Assembly: GCA_044230205.1 (NCBI GenBank) | Contig: JBGARN010000001.1 | Coordinates: forward strand, 1 to 64,000 | From: JAEUTH01 sp044230205 | GTDB lineage: Bacteria > Bacteroidota > Bacteroidia > AKYH767-A > OLB10 | Direction of reading: 5' to 3' | Length of the DNA stretch: 64,000 nucleotides | Notes under the pieces: model-generated | Database searches by the model: none | Told to the model about the DNA's origin: nothing | Seen by the model: the letters and a program-made list of their open reading frames with translations, nothing else | Shown here: positions 1 through 9,116 of the stretch, piece by piece | Numbering within the stretch: position 1 is the first letter of the stretch | Layout of the letters: every line of letters starts with the position of its first letter | Made by a program: the position numbers and the translations under genes

Positions 1-439
1 GTAAAAACGACTCATCCTGAAAACAGTTATTCAGGTTAAGCGTTTTGTAGCCCATGATATCCTGGTTAGGAAAAACATAATCCAGTGAAATATTGAAAGA
101 TTTTTTCTGTGAACTCATGGTTTGCGAATAGCTGGTTTGACCTTTAAATCGCACACCAACACTATCATAAGTAATGCCGTCAACTACCATTGTTGCTGGC
201 AAATCGGTATGCGTTTGATAATTGGTTTGTAAAAGCGCCCAGTAGTTAGGCTGCGTAAAAGTCAGATAAATACTCCGAACAATTGTTTGATCATATAATC
301 CTGTATTAGGCAGATCGCCAGTAAACAACTGCCTGCCATCAGGTGAAAGATGCATTTCTGCCGGCAATGATTGTGAATTAGCGTTAACAGCAAGTGCAAT
401 AAATGCAACAGCCATAAAGGTTTTTAAAGAATAATTCAT
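1..439 (-). CDS. CotH kinase family secreted protein (5' part, runs off left edge)
   Basis: About 146 codons are visible before the gene leaves the window. The ATG at 439 opens a signal peptide (MNYSLKTFMAVAFIALAVNA, Ala-Asn-Ser cleavage region). The mature part has the order typical of CotH-kinase proteins: YWALLQTNY near residue 67, a DLPATMVVDG strand, then DSVGVRFKGQTSY, KKSFNISLDY and GYKTLNLNN. In this family such residues precede the atypical protein-kinase core; spore-coat CotH phosphorylates secreted proteins, and Bacteroidota homologues are usually exported and often carry a T9SS sorting domain. The catalytic core and any sorting domain lie outside the window, so activity cannot be judged. 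It is transcribed away from the P-type ATPase at 661; no promoter was confidently seen in 440-660. Confidence 0.85.
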   Translation of the reverse strand, partial: MNYSLKTFMAVAFIALAVNANSQSLPAEMHLSPDGRQLFTGDLPNTGLYDQTIVRSIYLTFTQPNYWALLQTNYQTHTDLPATMVVDGITYDSVGVRFKGQTSYSQTMSSQKKSFNISLDYVFPNQDIMGYKTLNLNNCFQDESFL

Positions 440-660
440 TGATGTAATTGTTTGATTAATTGACCTTTGACGAAGGCCGTTTTAAAAGGTTTAAAGTAAA
501 GAAAAATTGTTTAGGGTTTTATGGTATGATTAGGTTTGAAGCCTTATGATTCCGGTAACGAATACTTGTAAACCGATGAAGATATTGAAGACAGTCAATT
601 GAAGAAAGCATTAAAGTTCTTTTACTATATATTGCAATCATAATTGCTTTTTATAATCGT

Positions 661-3153
661 ATGAACAATAACAGCGATTTAAAACAAAATTTAAAGGGCT
701 TATCGGATGAAGAGGTGTTGCAGGAGCGCAGCAGGAATGGTGAAAACAAACTTCCCCACCATAAAAATGTGATTTTAGACAACCTGCTTGCTGCTGTAAA
801 AGAACCGATGTTTATTTTATTATTGGTTTCATGTGCAGTTTATTTTTTACTCAGCGAGTATTCAGAGGCTCTGACAATGCTTGCAGCATTACTATTTGTT
901 TCGGGTATAGATGTGTTTCAGAATTTCAGAAGCCAGAAAGCAGTAAAGGCATTAAGTCGCATAACAAAAAACAAAGCACATGTTATTCGTAACGGGCAGG
1001 CTATTGAAGTTGATACCGAAGAAATTGTTACACGAGATTTAATCATATGTGAAGAAGGGACTGTTATACCTGTTGATGCAGTTATAATAGCCAGCAATGA
1101 TTTTTCAGTTAATGAAGCAATTCTTACAGGTGAGTCGGTTTCGGTTGATAAATCGGAATCGCAAACCATAATGCAGGGAACACTAGTGGTAAGCGGTTAT
1201 TGCTATGCAGAAGTTAAAGCAATTGGCAGCCACACAGTGCTTTCAGGTATTGGTAAATTGGTTTCAGAAACAGGTGATGAAAAAACTCCGTTACAGGTTA
1301 AGGTTGCTGGTTTTGTAAAACTTATGGTGATAGCCGGCAGCATGGCTTTTGGTTTTGTATGGTCATACTATTGGTGGGAGAGCGGTAGCTTTTTAAACGG
1401 ATTGCTACATGGCTTAACCATGGCCATGTCTGTACTCCCTGAAGAAATTCCTGTTGCACTCTCAACATTTATGGCGTTGGGCGCCTACCGTCTTTTGCGT
1501 TTCGGCATTATTGCACGAAGCCCGAAAACTGTTGAAACCCTGGGTGCAGCAACAGTAATATGCCTTGATAAAACCGGAACGCTTACGCAAAACCTGATGA
1601 GTGTTTCCAAAATTTTTAATTTTAAAAGTAAACATGAAATTGATTTTAACAGGCAGCCTGAGCCTGACGAAGTACTTGAGTATGCTATGTGGGCCAGTGA
1701 AGAGCAGCCTTTTGATCCAATGGAAAAATCTATTCATCAGTTTTATTCCCAGGTAGCATTAAGCGATCAACGGGTTAATTTTAAAATGGTGAAAGAGTTC
1801 CCGCTGTCGGGAGTACCTCCTGTAATGACACATATATACAGGGACTTGAACAACAACTATATTGTGAGTTGCAAAGGAGCTGTAGAAGGGGTTTTGAATA
1901 AATGCAGGTTAAGTGAAAGTGAGGCTAACAATGTACTTGAGCAAAGTCAGTCTTATGCTCGTAAAGGACTAAGGGTACTTGGAGTAGCACGCGGACTGTG
2001 GACCGGAAAACAACCACCTGAAAGCCAGGAAGAAATATCATTTGAGTTTGCCGGATTAATTTCTTTTTATGATCCACCTGATCCGTATATAGCACGGGTT
2101 ATTGATGATATAAATAAAGCGGGCGTTGAAGTGAAAATGATAACTGGTGATTTTAAAGAAACTGCTGTAGCAATTGCAGAACAGACACATATTAGCACAG
2201 GCAAGGTAATAACTGGTCATGAGTTGGAGGCATTAACGGATGAACAGCTGGAAACTATTGCTCCGGCTACCAACATTTTTGCAAGAGTGTCACCTCAGTT
2301 AAAGCTGCGGATAATTAATGCATTGAAAAAGTCAGGGCAGGTAGTTGCAATGACGGGTGATGGTGTAAATGATGCACCAGCTCTTAAAGCCGCTCACATT
2401 GGCATAGCGATGGGTAAAAGAGGAACCGATGTTGCCAAAGGAGCAGCCGGACTTATTCTTTCAACAGATGATCTTGGTAATATGACCGATGCAATTTTTT
2501 TAGGCCGCAGAATCAACGAGAATCTTACCAAAGCAATACGGTATATTATTTCAATTCATATTCCTATCATATTACTTGTAACGCTTCCCATATTCATTCA
2601 CTGGTTGCCTGAATTACTATTTGCTCCCATACATGTTATTTTCTTTGAACTAATAATGGGGCCAACCTGTTCAATAATTTATGAAAATGAGCCTGTGCCT
2701 GACAAGGATCTTATGCGCCCCGTTAAATCTTCAGGCAATAAACTTTTAAATGCGCATGAACTTTGGGTTACCATCTGGCAGGGTTTGGCAATAACAATTG
2801 GTTGCATTTCTTCAGGATATTATGTTCAAAGTATAAGTACAGATGAAACACTCTTAAGAACTTATATTTTTACAACGCTCATCTTATGCAATATTTTTCT
2901 GACACTCATCAATCGGTCGTTTACTAATTCAATAATCGAAACCATCAGGCGTAAAAACAACCTGATACCAGTAATTATCCTTGTTTCAATTTTGCTATTG
3001 ATCTTTATTCTGAATTTGCCGGGGCTGGCTGTTTTGTTTAGTGTTATGCCGTTGGGGATTAATGATTTTGGAATAATACTTATGATTGCGTTTGTATCAA
3101 CATTTTGGGTTGAACTCTTAAAGGCATTTAAACTCATAAAAGTGAAACAGTGA
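661..3153 (+). CDS. P-type cation-transporting ATPase, PEEIP subgroup
   Basis: An 830-residue inner-membrane ion pump. All catalytic landmarks are present: cation-ATPase N-domain (residues 10-60), TGES of the actuator domain (156-159), the phosphorylation motif DKTGT with Asp303, a KGA nucleotide-binding motif, and the hinge TGDGVNDAP (565-573), followed by a C-terminal four-helix membrane block. The layout is that of P2-type (Ca2+/Mn2+-like) pumps. The ion-site motifs differ, however: helix M4 reads PEEIP (260-264) instead of PEGLP, and M6 reads FELIMGPTCSIIYE instead of NxxTDGxPA, so the transported ion cannot be named from SERCA rules. There is no heavy-metal-binding N-domain or CPC motif, which argues against a Cu/Zn/Cd pump. 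The gene is monocistronic, facing the convergent kinase gene. Confidence 0.9.
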   Translation: MNNNSDLKQNLKGLSDEEVLQERSRNGENKLPHHKNVILDNLLAAVKEPMFILLLVSCAVYFLLSEYSEALTMLAALLFVSGIDVFQNFRSQKAVKALSRITKNKAHVIRNGQAIEVDTEEIVTRDLIICEEGTVIPVDAVIIASNDFSVNEAILTGESVSVDKSESQTIMQGTLVVSGYCYAEVKAIGSHTVLSGIGKLVSETGDEKTPLQVKVAGFVKLMVIAGSMAFGFVWSYYWWESGSFLNGLLHGLTMAMSVLPEEIPVALSTFMALGAYRLLRFGIIARSPKTVETLGAATVICLDKTGTLTQNLMSVSKIFNFKSKHEIDFNRQPEPDEVLEYAMWASEEQPFDPMEKSIHQFYSQVALSDQRVNFKMVKEFPLSGVPPVMTHIYRDLNNNYIVSCKGAVEGVLNKCRLSESEANNVLEQSQSYARKGLRVLGVARGLWTGKQPPESQEEISFEFAGLISFYDPPDPYIARVIDDINKAGVEVKMITGDFKETAVAIAEQTHISTGKVITGHELEALTDEQLETIAPATNIFARVSPQLKLRIINALKKSGQVVAMTGDGVNDAPALKAAHIGIAMGKRGTDVAKGAAGLILSTDDLGNMTDAIFLGRRINENLTKAIRYIISIHIPIILLVTLPIFIHWLPELLFAPIHVIFFELIMGPTCSIIYENEPVPDKDLMRPVKSSGNKLLNAHELWVTIWQGLAITIGCISSGYYVQSISTDETLLRTYIFTTLILCNIFLTLINRSFTNSIIETIRRKNNLIPVIILVSILLLIFILNLPGLAVLFSVMPLGINDFGIILMIAFVSTFWVELLKAFKLIKVKQ

Positions 3154-3324
3154 AAATGTAATAAGCATTTGAAATATTCTTTATGAGAATTTTTCGAACA
3201 CGATTTATGATTGAGTAGTTATTTCCTAATTTTTTAAAAAATTATTTCATCTCAATTCTGAAAAGTGTACTTGCAAAAAAACGTTCACGAAAGTAAAACC
3301 AGTATATCAATCTGTTTTCAACGA

Positions 3325-3705
3325 TCAACTCAAAAGCAAAAGCAGTTTTGGCAAAAAAATAATCAACCCCACAATTGCTGCACCAATTGCACTAAATAAC
3401 ACAGCAGCTGCAGCCACATCTTTCACTTTGCCAGCCAGCGGATTAAATTCAGGACTTACCAGGTCGGTTAACCACTCAATTGCTGTGTTGAACATTTCAG
3501 CCATGAAAACGATGGTATTGCAGAGAATTATAATACACCATTCAATTGCATTAAGATGACAAATAAAACCTAAAAGTATTGTGAGTCCACATGCAACAGC
3601 ATGCAACCATGCATTATGCTGAGTTTTAAAAAAGTAACGGATGCCTGCGAATGCATAGGTAAAACTTTTTGCGCGTGCCCTGGTTGAAAATTTTTTTGAT
3701 TCCAT
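3325..3705 (-). CDS. Undecaprenol / diacylglycerol kinase family protein (DgkA-like)
   Basis: A small integral-membrane lipid kinase, 126 residues from the ATG at 3705; the open frame continues upstream only to a TTG at 3750. A basic N-terminus (MESKKFSTRARAKSF) is followed by three hydrophobic helices. The family signature is intact: EMFNTAIEWLTD (Glu and Asn of the active site) then a KVKDVAAAAV segment with the metal/ATP-binding Lys-Asp pair. In Gram-positives and Bacteroidota this family usually phosphorylates undecaprenol to undecaprenyl phosphate rather than diacylglycerol; which substrate applies here is not decided by sequence. It is last in the minus-strand membrane-protein run, 47 bases after the DUF1361 gene, so probably in the same transcript. 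It pairs functionally with uppP at 24994. Confidence 0.88.
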   Translation of the reverse strand: MESKKFSTRARAKSFTYAFAGIRYFFKTQHNAWLHAVACGLTILLGFICHLNAIEWCIIILCNTIVFMAEMFNTAIEWLTDLVSPEFNPLAGKVKDVAAAAVLFSAIGAAIVGLIIFLPKLLLLLS

Positions 3706-3752
3706 TTTTATACAAATAACAGCACAATCCCGGTGGCTGATTGCTTGCAAAC

Positions 3753-4418
3753 TTATCTCTTTTCAATAATTTGTTCGGATAACTTTTGATTTTTATACAC
3801 TACCAGGGTGATATAAAAAATCATTATAAATGTGGAAGTCAGCAGTGAGAATCCTAATGCATCAAGGTTATGCATGGGGTGACGATAGTCATAATAAATA
3901 GTAGAAAACAATTCAGCTGGATTGGAAATTATATCCCAACTGTTATACCTGTCGAAACGGCCAAGGTAAACACCATAACCACATAGGTTAATTAAAAGAA
4001 AAATTATTACCCAGCTTAATTGCTTACTGAAATAATGATTCAGCAATTGGTGGATTCTGTTCAGCGACAGAAAGCCAAGTATCAAGCCATTCCATGCAAA
4101 TGAAAAGATAAGGAACATATCAAACCAAAACATAGCTTTTCCATTATAATGATGCAGATGCACAAGATCAGTTACTATATATGGTGCGTTAGGAAGAAAA
4201 GGCAACCAACATAGGAATAACGTGTAATGAATCCATTTGGGTTGTTGTAATTTCATTTGCTGTGCTATAAGAAATGGAATCCATGCCAGGAATAAATTCC
4301 ACAGTAAAAATCCAAACTGATAACTGTCCATCCAGAACATACGCGCAATGCATAACAACACACTTACGGTGGATGATGCTACAAGTACTTTTAATAATTC
4401 GTTTCTCCTTTTTTCCAT
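3753..4418 (-). CDS. DUF1361 family membrane protein
   Basis: A 221-residue protein with about six to seven hydrophobic segments. The ATG at 4418 (MEKRRNELLK) was chosen over the upstream TTG at 4475 because a basic N-terminus then precedes the first helix. DUF1361 landmarks are FLPNAPYIVTDLVHL near residue 92 and GYGVYLGRFDRYNSWD near 164, both at membrane borders and rich in Asn, Asp and Arg. No biochemical function is established for the family. It lies between an unidentified membrane protein (91 bases upstream) and the DgkA-like kinase, same strand, consistent with an envelope-related operon. Confidence 0.85.
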   Translation of the reverse strand: MEKRRNELLKVLVASSTVSVLLCIARMFWMDSYQFGFLLWNLFLAWIPFLIAQQMKLQQPKWIHYTLFLCWLPFLPNAPYIVTDLVHLHHYNGKAMFWFDMFLIFSFAWNGLILGFLSLNRIHQLLNHYFSKQLSWVIIFLLINLCGYGVYLGRFDRYNSWDIISNPAELFSTIYYDYRHPMHNLDALGFSLLTSTFIMIFYITLVVYKNQKLSEQIIEKR

Positions 4419-4508
4419 ATTTAATTTTATTAGTTGAATAGCATTGAGCCAAATAGCTGTTTGTTGATTAACCAAAATGCTTTTTCAGTTACGCTCACAT
4501 GCATCCAT

Positions 4509-5168
4509 TTATTTTATTTCTGATTTTTTGTAGTAAGTAAAAATGTCAAACAGTATAAAAGCCATGCCTGCTGCAAAAACCCACCAGTTATATGTTACAG
4601 GTTTAAAGGTTGCAGCAAATTGAATTACATCAACGCCATTTAGTATTGCTATAATATAATCCCAGATAAATGAACAAATGATAAGCACACTGCCAATTGA
4701 AAATAAAATCCATGTTTTAAGCAAAATGGATTTTTGAAACTGTTCAATTAATGCAGTCCATAAAATCATGCTAAGTGAAATAAGAACAGGTGCTAAAACT
4801 GGTCCAAGCCATGGAACAGGAATAAGGAATAGAATATCCCAGGTCAAAAAACTTTCAGGCCAGTTGAGCAATAGTTTTAAGAACACATAATAAAAAATAT
4901 CCCACACGGCAAAGCAGTAAATAAAATAACCAAAGCGCTGCACTGATGTTTTACCAACCATGAAGCCAACCATGGCTAGCATGATTATGGTTGCAGCTTC
5001 ACGTAAAAGTTCGGTTACAATAATATGCTTACTCATACCCACCATTGGTATGCTGAATCCGAACGGATAGTATAACTCACGCAAGTATACTACCACAGCT
5101 GTTTCCATAAACCCCATGGCAATGCTGAAGATTGTGAGGTTTAAAATGTTTTTATTAAAAAATTTCAT
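4509..5168 (-). CDS. Conserved-looking polytopic membrane protein, function unknown
   Basis: A 219-residue protein starting at the ATG at 5168, with about six hydrophobic helices and short loops. Notable polar residues near the membrane are ETAVVVYLRELYYPFG (residues 22-37) and TELLREAATI (52-61), which place paired Glu/Arg in or beside helices. I do not recognise the family. It sits in the minus-strand membrane cluster, between a four-helix protein and the DUF1361 gene. The 118 bases upstream contain an imperfect long-range inverted repeat (AAGTCAAA at 5202, TTTGACTT at 5233), whose role is unknown. Confidence 0.75.
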   Translation of the reverse strand: MKFFNKNILNLTIFSIAMGFMETAVVVYLRELYYPFGFSIPMVGMSKHIIVTELLREAATIIMLAMVGFMVGKTSVQRFGYFIYCFAVWDIFYYVFLKLLLNWPESFLTWDILFLIPVPWLGPVLAPVLISLSMILWTALIEQFQKSILLKTWILFSIGSVLIICSFIWDYIIAILNGVDVIQFAATFKPVTYNWWVFAAGMAFILFDIFTYYKKSEIK

Positions 5169-5286
5169 TAATTAATTTTTTGATATCAGTATTTATATGT
5201 GAAGTCAAAAAAAGAACGACTAAACCTTTGTGTTTGACTTTAATGTACGCGATGATTTTTTTCCTTTCAATAGGAACTGTGTTACG

Positions 5287-5733
5287 CTAGCTTGTGGATT
5301 CATTAATTATTAGTTTTTCTTTTTCAAGATTTGCTTTCACCAGATTTATATAAACATACAAGTTAGTATAAGCAACCAGCATTACTAAGAATACATACAT
5401 AGTTATTTCGGGCGCTGCAACTTCAGCTAAAACAAATACTCCGAAGATGATCATAAAGGGTGCAGCGAAAATGGGCAGATACCGATGCATTAATTCTTTG
5501 AATGATTGATTTTCCATTGTTCTTCTGTCAATCAATGTGATAACCGGAAGCACTATTACATTAATTACTCCGCAACTTACAAACACAAGCACAAGACCTA
5601 TCATCAACTCAATGTAACCGTCAACATAGGCAATGTCATTGAAAAAAATAATACAAACACATGCATACAGCAGTCCTAAAATAAAACTGATGAATGCGTT
5701 TTTTATAAGTGCTATAAAGTGTAATGCTTTCAT
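5287..5733 (-). CDS. Small four-helix membrane protein, function unknown
   Basis: A 148-residue protein from the ATG at 5733 with four predicted membrane helices (about residues 9-32, 42-65, 90-110 and 113-132) and a charged C-terminal tail. A basic loop (DRRTMENQSFKELMHRY) separates helix pairs. It begins only 12 bases after the stop of the DUF4173-LRR gene, so the two are almost certainly co-transcribed. I do not recognise the family. Confidence 0.72.
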   Translation of the reverse strand: MKALHFIALIKNAFISFILGLLYACVCIIFFNDIAYVDGYIELMIGLVLVFVSCGVINVIVLPVITLIDRRTMENQSFKELMHRYLPIFAAPFMIIFGVFVLAEVAAPEITMYVFLVMLVAYTNLYVYINLVKANLEKEKLIINESTS

Positions 5734-5745
5734 ATTTTGAATTTT

Positions 5746-8556
5746 TTAATTTACAGCAGCAGGTATGGCGTCAATAGCGGCTTCAACTTCAGCGCTTGTT
5801 GCGTTGATCAATTCGCTGTCGTTCATATTGCTTATTATTTCTGTATTTGGTAATGCTGCTTTTAGTTTTCTTATTTCATCAATACTGCTAACGCCCATTA
5901 CAACTAATCGTTTTAATTGTTTGAGCGCATAAAGTGGTTTAAGGTTTTCAATCCTGTTGCCTGAAATAATCAATTCGCGAAGTGATGATTTGTTTTGTAA
6001 GATATCAACGTTGTTAATGCCATTATAACTGATATCAAGAAATGAAAGGTGATTAAGATTAGCCAGCACATTCATATTATTAAATCCACTTTGCGAAACA
6101 TCAAGCGAGGAGAGTTGCATTAAATTACCAATAGCATCAAAACTGATAACCTGCTTACAACCTGATAAGTCAAGCGATTCAAGCGAATCAGCTTCTTTTA
6201 AACTGCTGATATCTTTCAGATTGTCATTATGATTTAAAATTAGTGTTTTGAGATGTTTTAGACTTTCAATTCCATCCAGGTTTTGCAGGTCGTTGCTTGC
6301 TAATTCCAGAGTTACCAGGTTTTCAAATTTTGAAATTCCGTTTAAATAACTGATTCGATTGGTGGATAGTATTAGTGTTTGCAGTGATTTACAGAATTGT
6401 TCTTTTGCCAATGCATCACATGTATCACTTGCTGCTGGAATAATTGAAATTAGATTTCCTCCTAAATCAAGTTCAGTAAGATTTGGAAAAGCAACAAAGC
6501 GATCCACCAGGTAGGATTGCTGCATGGCATTATTATTAGCATGCATATACAGCTTTTTCATTGCTGGCATAACCGGGAAATTAAAATTATAGTGATCAAG
6601 TGTGTTATCAAGTGTAAGTTCTTCTAGTAATGGGTACTTATTCAGTAAGCTGAAATTAGTTAAGTGATTCTCTGATAAATCAAGGCTCTTCAGATTTGGA
6701 AACGCTGGAAGTGATTTCAAATCATAAATATTTAATTCACGTGCCTGCAATTGCTCAAGCGATTTCCACTCACCGATTTTAGAAAGCGGATAGATATTAT
6801 TATTGGAAATATTTAAGGTCTTAAGATGAATTAGGGGAGGGAGTGTTTTTATTGTATCAATGGGATTGTATGAAATATCAAGTGTTTCAAGTCCGGGGAA
6901 GTTTTTTAACTCGGTAATATCTTTCCATTGATTATGGTTAAAATCCAGCGACTTTAAATTACTGATTCGTGCAAATGGTTGCATCGTAATCAAACCATTT
7001 TTTCCTAACTGAAGTGAGTTGATTTTGTTTTGCTTAACAAGGTTCATGACTTCATAAAATTTTTCATGCTTTATAATGCAATACGATTGCCATTCTGATT
7101 CTTCGTATTCCTTGAAGAAGTTATACAACTTCAAATGCATCCGCGGTTTAAAATCTTTTTCTTCATTGTAGTAATCATAATATTTTCTCTTAAAGCTGAA
7201 GCTAGAGCCCATGCTGCTTTCCGATTCATCTTCATCAATCATTCGTTTATTAATTAAGCTGTCGCTCATCAGTATTAATTGCGGCATGTTGATGTATGAT
7301 AAATCCACCAGGTAATTTTTATCAATGGGCCTTCGCCTTTCTTCTGCACTCTTAATGTTGTATTTGGTTATTATACTGTCCCATCTGAAAAAAGTGCTTA
7401 TCACCAGCACAGCGTAAAACAACCATGAGTTGATTCTGAATAAGAACCAATTGCTTTTCAGGTTTTTAATTTTGATGAATGTAGTGATCAATCCAAAAGT
7501 GCATAGTAACAGGTACACATACACGCCAATACGTTTGTAGGTAAGGAAGTAATCTTCGATGTAAAGATTGTTGCGGTAAGCAGTTGATGCCACCATAAAA
7601 ATATTCTGAGCAATCCACAGGTAGGCCAGCAGCTTGATTGTTTTGTTATTTTCAAAATAATTGAGCCATCCACGGAAGTAAAACAGGATGATAAGTATTG
7701 CAAAAATTATAGAGGTTATAAGTGCTTCTGTACCGTTGTGCACAAAGTCGGTATAGTTCATACCTTTTGGCAGTCCGCCATCCAGCCACATGTAAATTAC
7801 ATCAAGCACATTAACCGTAAGTAATAGCACATTCAGTAAGGCGAAAAGAATTACGCCTGAAAGAATTTCATGATGCTGTGTAAACGAATTTCCAAACCAG
7901 CTTTTGTATCCGCTTTTTTCCTGGCTCAAATCACTGGATGCGTTTTCATCAGCTTTTTTGAAAACCGGTATCACACGGTGATAGAAAAATCCATAAAGCA
8001 AAATGAAACCTAGCAAAGTAAATCTTACCCAGCTCCATGAAATGAAATCAAGATTGATGTTTTTCGTAAAATTATTGAACAGGGGATTAGATGATTTATA
8101 AAGGAAGAAAAATATAAGCACCACTATAAACGGAATTAAAAAGAGCAAAAGTTTTACCGAAACCGGGTGTGATGATTCGAGCTTTTTCTTTTTGCGCTGT
8201 AAATAATCCATTACCATAAATGCAACAGCACTTATGTAACTATACCATGCAAACAACAATGCAAACAATGCTGATGTGCTTGCGCTGAAGCTTAGTGCCG
8301 AAAGAATACTCAGTGATATGATATTAGCTATAAAGCTTAAATAGTTTCCATATAGCAATACTGAACCTGCAGAAGCAATGCTGCCAATGGCTGCAACAAT
8401 CCAGGATTTACTTTGTACCACTGTTTTTTCCTTAATAATTAGCATGGCAATGATGAAAAATGTAAACAGCAAAAAATTAATGCCATACGTTTGTGCATAA
8501 AACAAGAAGCTGTAAACAGCAACTGATGCCAGCAGAATCCAATCGTTCTTTTTCAT
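5746..8556 (-). CDS. DUF4173-type membrane protein fused to leucine-rich repeats
   Basis: A 936-residue protein. Residues 1-400 form roughly eleven hydrophobic helices and end in a block typical of DUF4173 (YRNNLYIEDYFLTYKR, then a helix starting at GVYVYLL), a membrane family without known biochemistry. A hydrophilic linker with an acidic/Ser patch (DEDESESSMGSS) and aromatic-rich stretch follows. Residues about 515-900 are 16 or so leucine-rich repeats of 20-24 residues (LxxLxLxxNxLxxLxxL), closest in spacing to internalin/SDS22-type LRRs. The last 35 residues are polar. DUF4173 alone is usually about 400-500 residues, so the LRR block roughly doubles it. It lies centrally in the membrane-protein cluster. 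The LRR part is probably a protein-binding platform; its side of the membrane is not certain. Confidence 0.85.
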   Translation of the reverse strand: MKKNDWILLASVAVYSFLFYAQTYGINFLLFTFFIIAMLIIKEKTVVQSKSWIVAAIGSIASAGSVLLYGNYLSFIANIISLSILSALSFSASTSALFALLFAWYSYISAVAFMVMDYLQRKKKKLESSHPVSVKLLLFLIPFIVVLIFFFLYKSSNPLFNNFTKNINLDFISWSWVRFTLLGFILLYGFFYHRVIPVFKKADENASSDLSQEKSGYKSWFGNSFTQHHEILSGVILFALLNVLLLTVNVLDVIYMWLDGGLPKGMNYTDFVHNGTEALITSIIFAILIILFYFRGWLNYFENNKTIKLLAYLWIAQNIFMVASTAYRNNLYIEDYFLTYKRIGVYVYLLLCTFGLITTFIKIKNLKSNWFLFRINSWLFYAVLVISTFFRWDSIITKYNIKSAEERRRPIDKNYLVDLSYINMPQLILMSDSLINKRMIDEDESESSMGSSFSFKRKYYDYYNEEKDFKPRMHLKLYNFFKEYEESEWQSYCIIKHEKFYEVMNLVKQNKINSLQLGKNGLITMQPFARISNLKSLDFNHNQWKDITELKNFPGLETLDISYNPIDTIKTLPPLIHLKTLNISNNNIYPLSKIGEWKSLEQLQARELNIYDLKSLPAFPNLKSLDLSENHLTNFSLLNKYPLLEELTLDNTLDHYNFNFPVMPAMKKLYMHANNNAMQQSYLVDRFVAFPNLTELDLGGNLISIIPAASDTCDALAKEQFCKSLQTLILSTNRISYLNGISKFENLVTLELASNDLQNLDGIESLKHLKTLILNHNDNLKDISSLKEADSLESLDLSGCKQVISFDAIGNLMQLSSLDVSQSGFNNMNVLANLNHLSFLDISYNGINNVDILQNKSSLRELIISGNRIENLKPLYALKQLKRLVVMGVSSIDEIRKLKAALPNTEIISNMNDSELINATSAEVEAAIDAIPAAVN
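5860..7000 (-). repeat. Leucine-rich repeat block within the DUF4173 fusion
   Basis: About 16 tandem repeats encoded within the 3' half of the gene, each with the LxxLxLxxN core and Asn ladder. Consecutive examples are LKSLDFNHN, LETLDISYN, LKTLNISNN, LKSLDLSEN, LTELDLGGN, LQTLILSTN, LVTLELASN, LKTLILNHN, LESLDLSGC, LSSLDVSQS, LSFLDISYN and LRELIISGN. Spacing is mostly 20-24 codons, so the repeats are diverged at the protein level and not recent DNA duplications. Confidence 0.85.
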
Positions 8557-8630
8557 AATGTTTGTTTTAATTTTTTTTATTTCTTTTTTGTTTGACCGTT
8601 TTTAATTTTCAACTACACAATTCAATGCAA

Positions 8631-9116
8631 TTACCATATCACCACTTCCTGTTTCATTTTTAAAATTTTATCTCTTACTATCCACAATGGAATAATTCCG
8701 AAAATTCCAAAGCTGCAATCAATCAATCTCCACCATAGTGGAATTTCACGCACTGCACCGGCAATCAGTGCAAGTGGAATAACCATTATGCATGCTATCA
8801 TTCCGAATTCAATCACCCAAATATTTTTAACGGGGTCGCGATACGGGCCAATAAAGGCAACACCAATTACCAGATGTGCAAAAGCAAGCCAGTCAGTTCC
8901 ATAAGCTATGAAGGGATATTTAGCATATACATCATTCACACCTTCATGTATTCGTTGTAACCACTCCATCATAAATGCCGGAAAAAAATTTTTGTACTGC
9001 ATCATCAGGTTGATTTCGCTTTGAATAGGAAATGCTGTTACTCCGCTTAAAATTAGAAGGATGATGAATGTCATTATCCATCGTCTTATAGGTTTGAGTT
9101 GTGATTTAGTTTTCAT
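8631..9116 (-). CDS. Conserved hypothetical four-helix membrane protein
   Basis: A 161-residue protein from the ATG at 9116, which lies inside the end of the next upstream gene (11-base overlap), indicating translational coupling. It has an N-terminal helix, an extracytoplasmic region with aromatic residues (MMEWLQRIHEGVNDVYAKYP), and three further helices separated by GPYRDPVKNIWVIEFG and REIPLWWRLIDCSFG. The charged intramembrane-flanking motifs look conserved-family-like and I believe similar proteins occur in other Bacteroidota, but no function is known to me. Confidence 0.78.
   Translation of the reverse strand: MKTKSQLKPIRRWIMTFIILLILSGVTAFPIQSEINLMMQYKNFFPAFMMEWLQRIHEGVNDVYAKYPFIAYGTDWLAFAHLVIGVAFIGPYRDPVKNIWVIEFGMIACIMVIPLALIAGAVREIPLWWRLIDCSFGIFGIIPLWIVRDKILKMKQEVVIW

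Noticed and set aside
3227..3244. TAATTTTTTAAAAAATTA palindrome as terminator between convergent genes
   Set aside because: All A/T, so the hairpin would be very weak; such palindromes arise by chance in AT-rich DNA.
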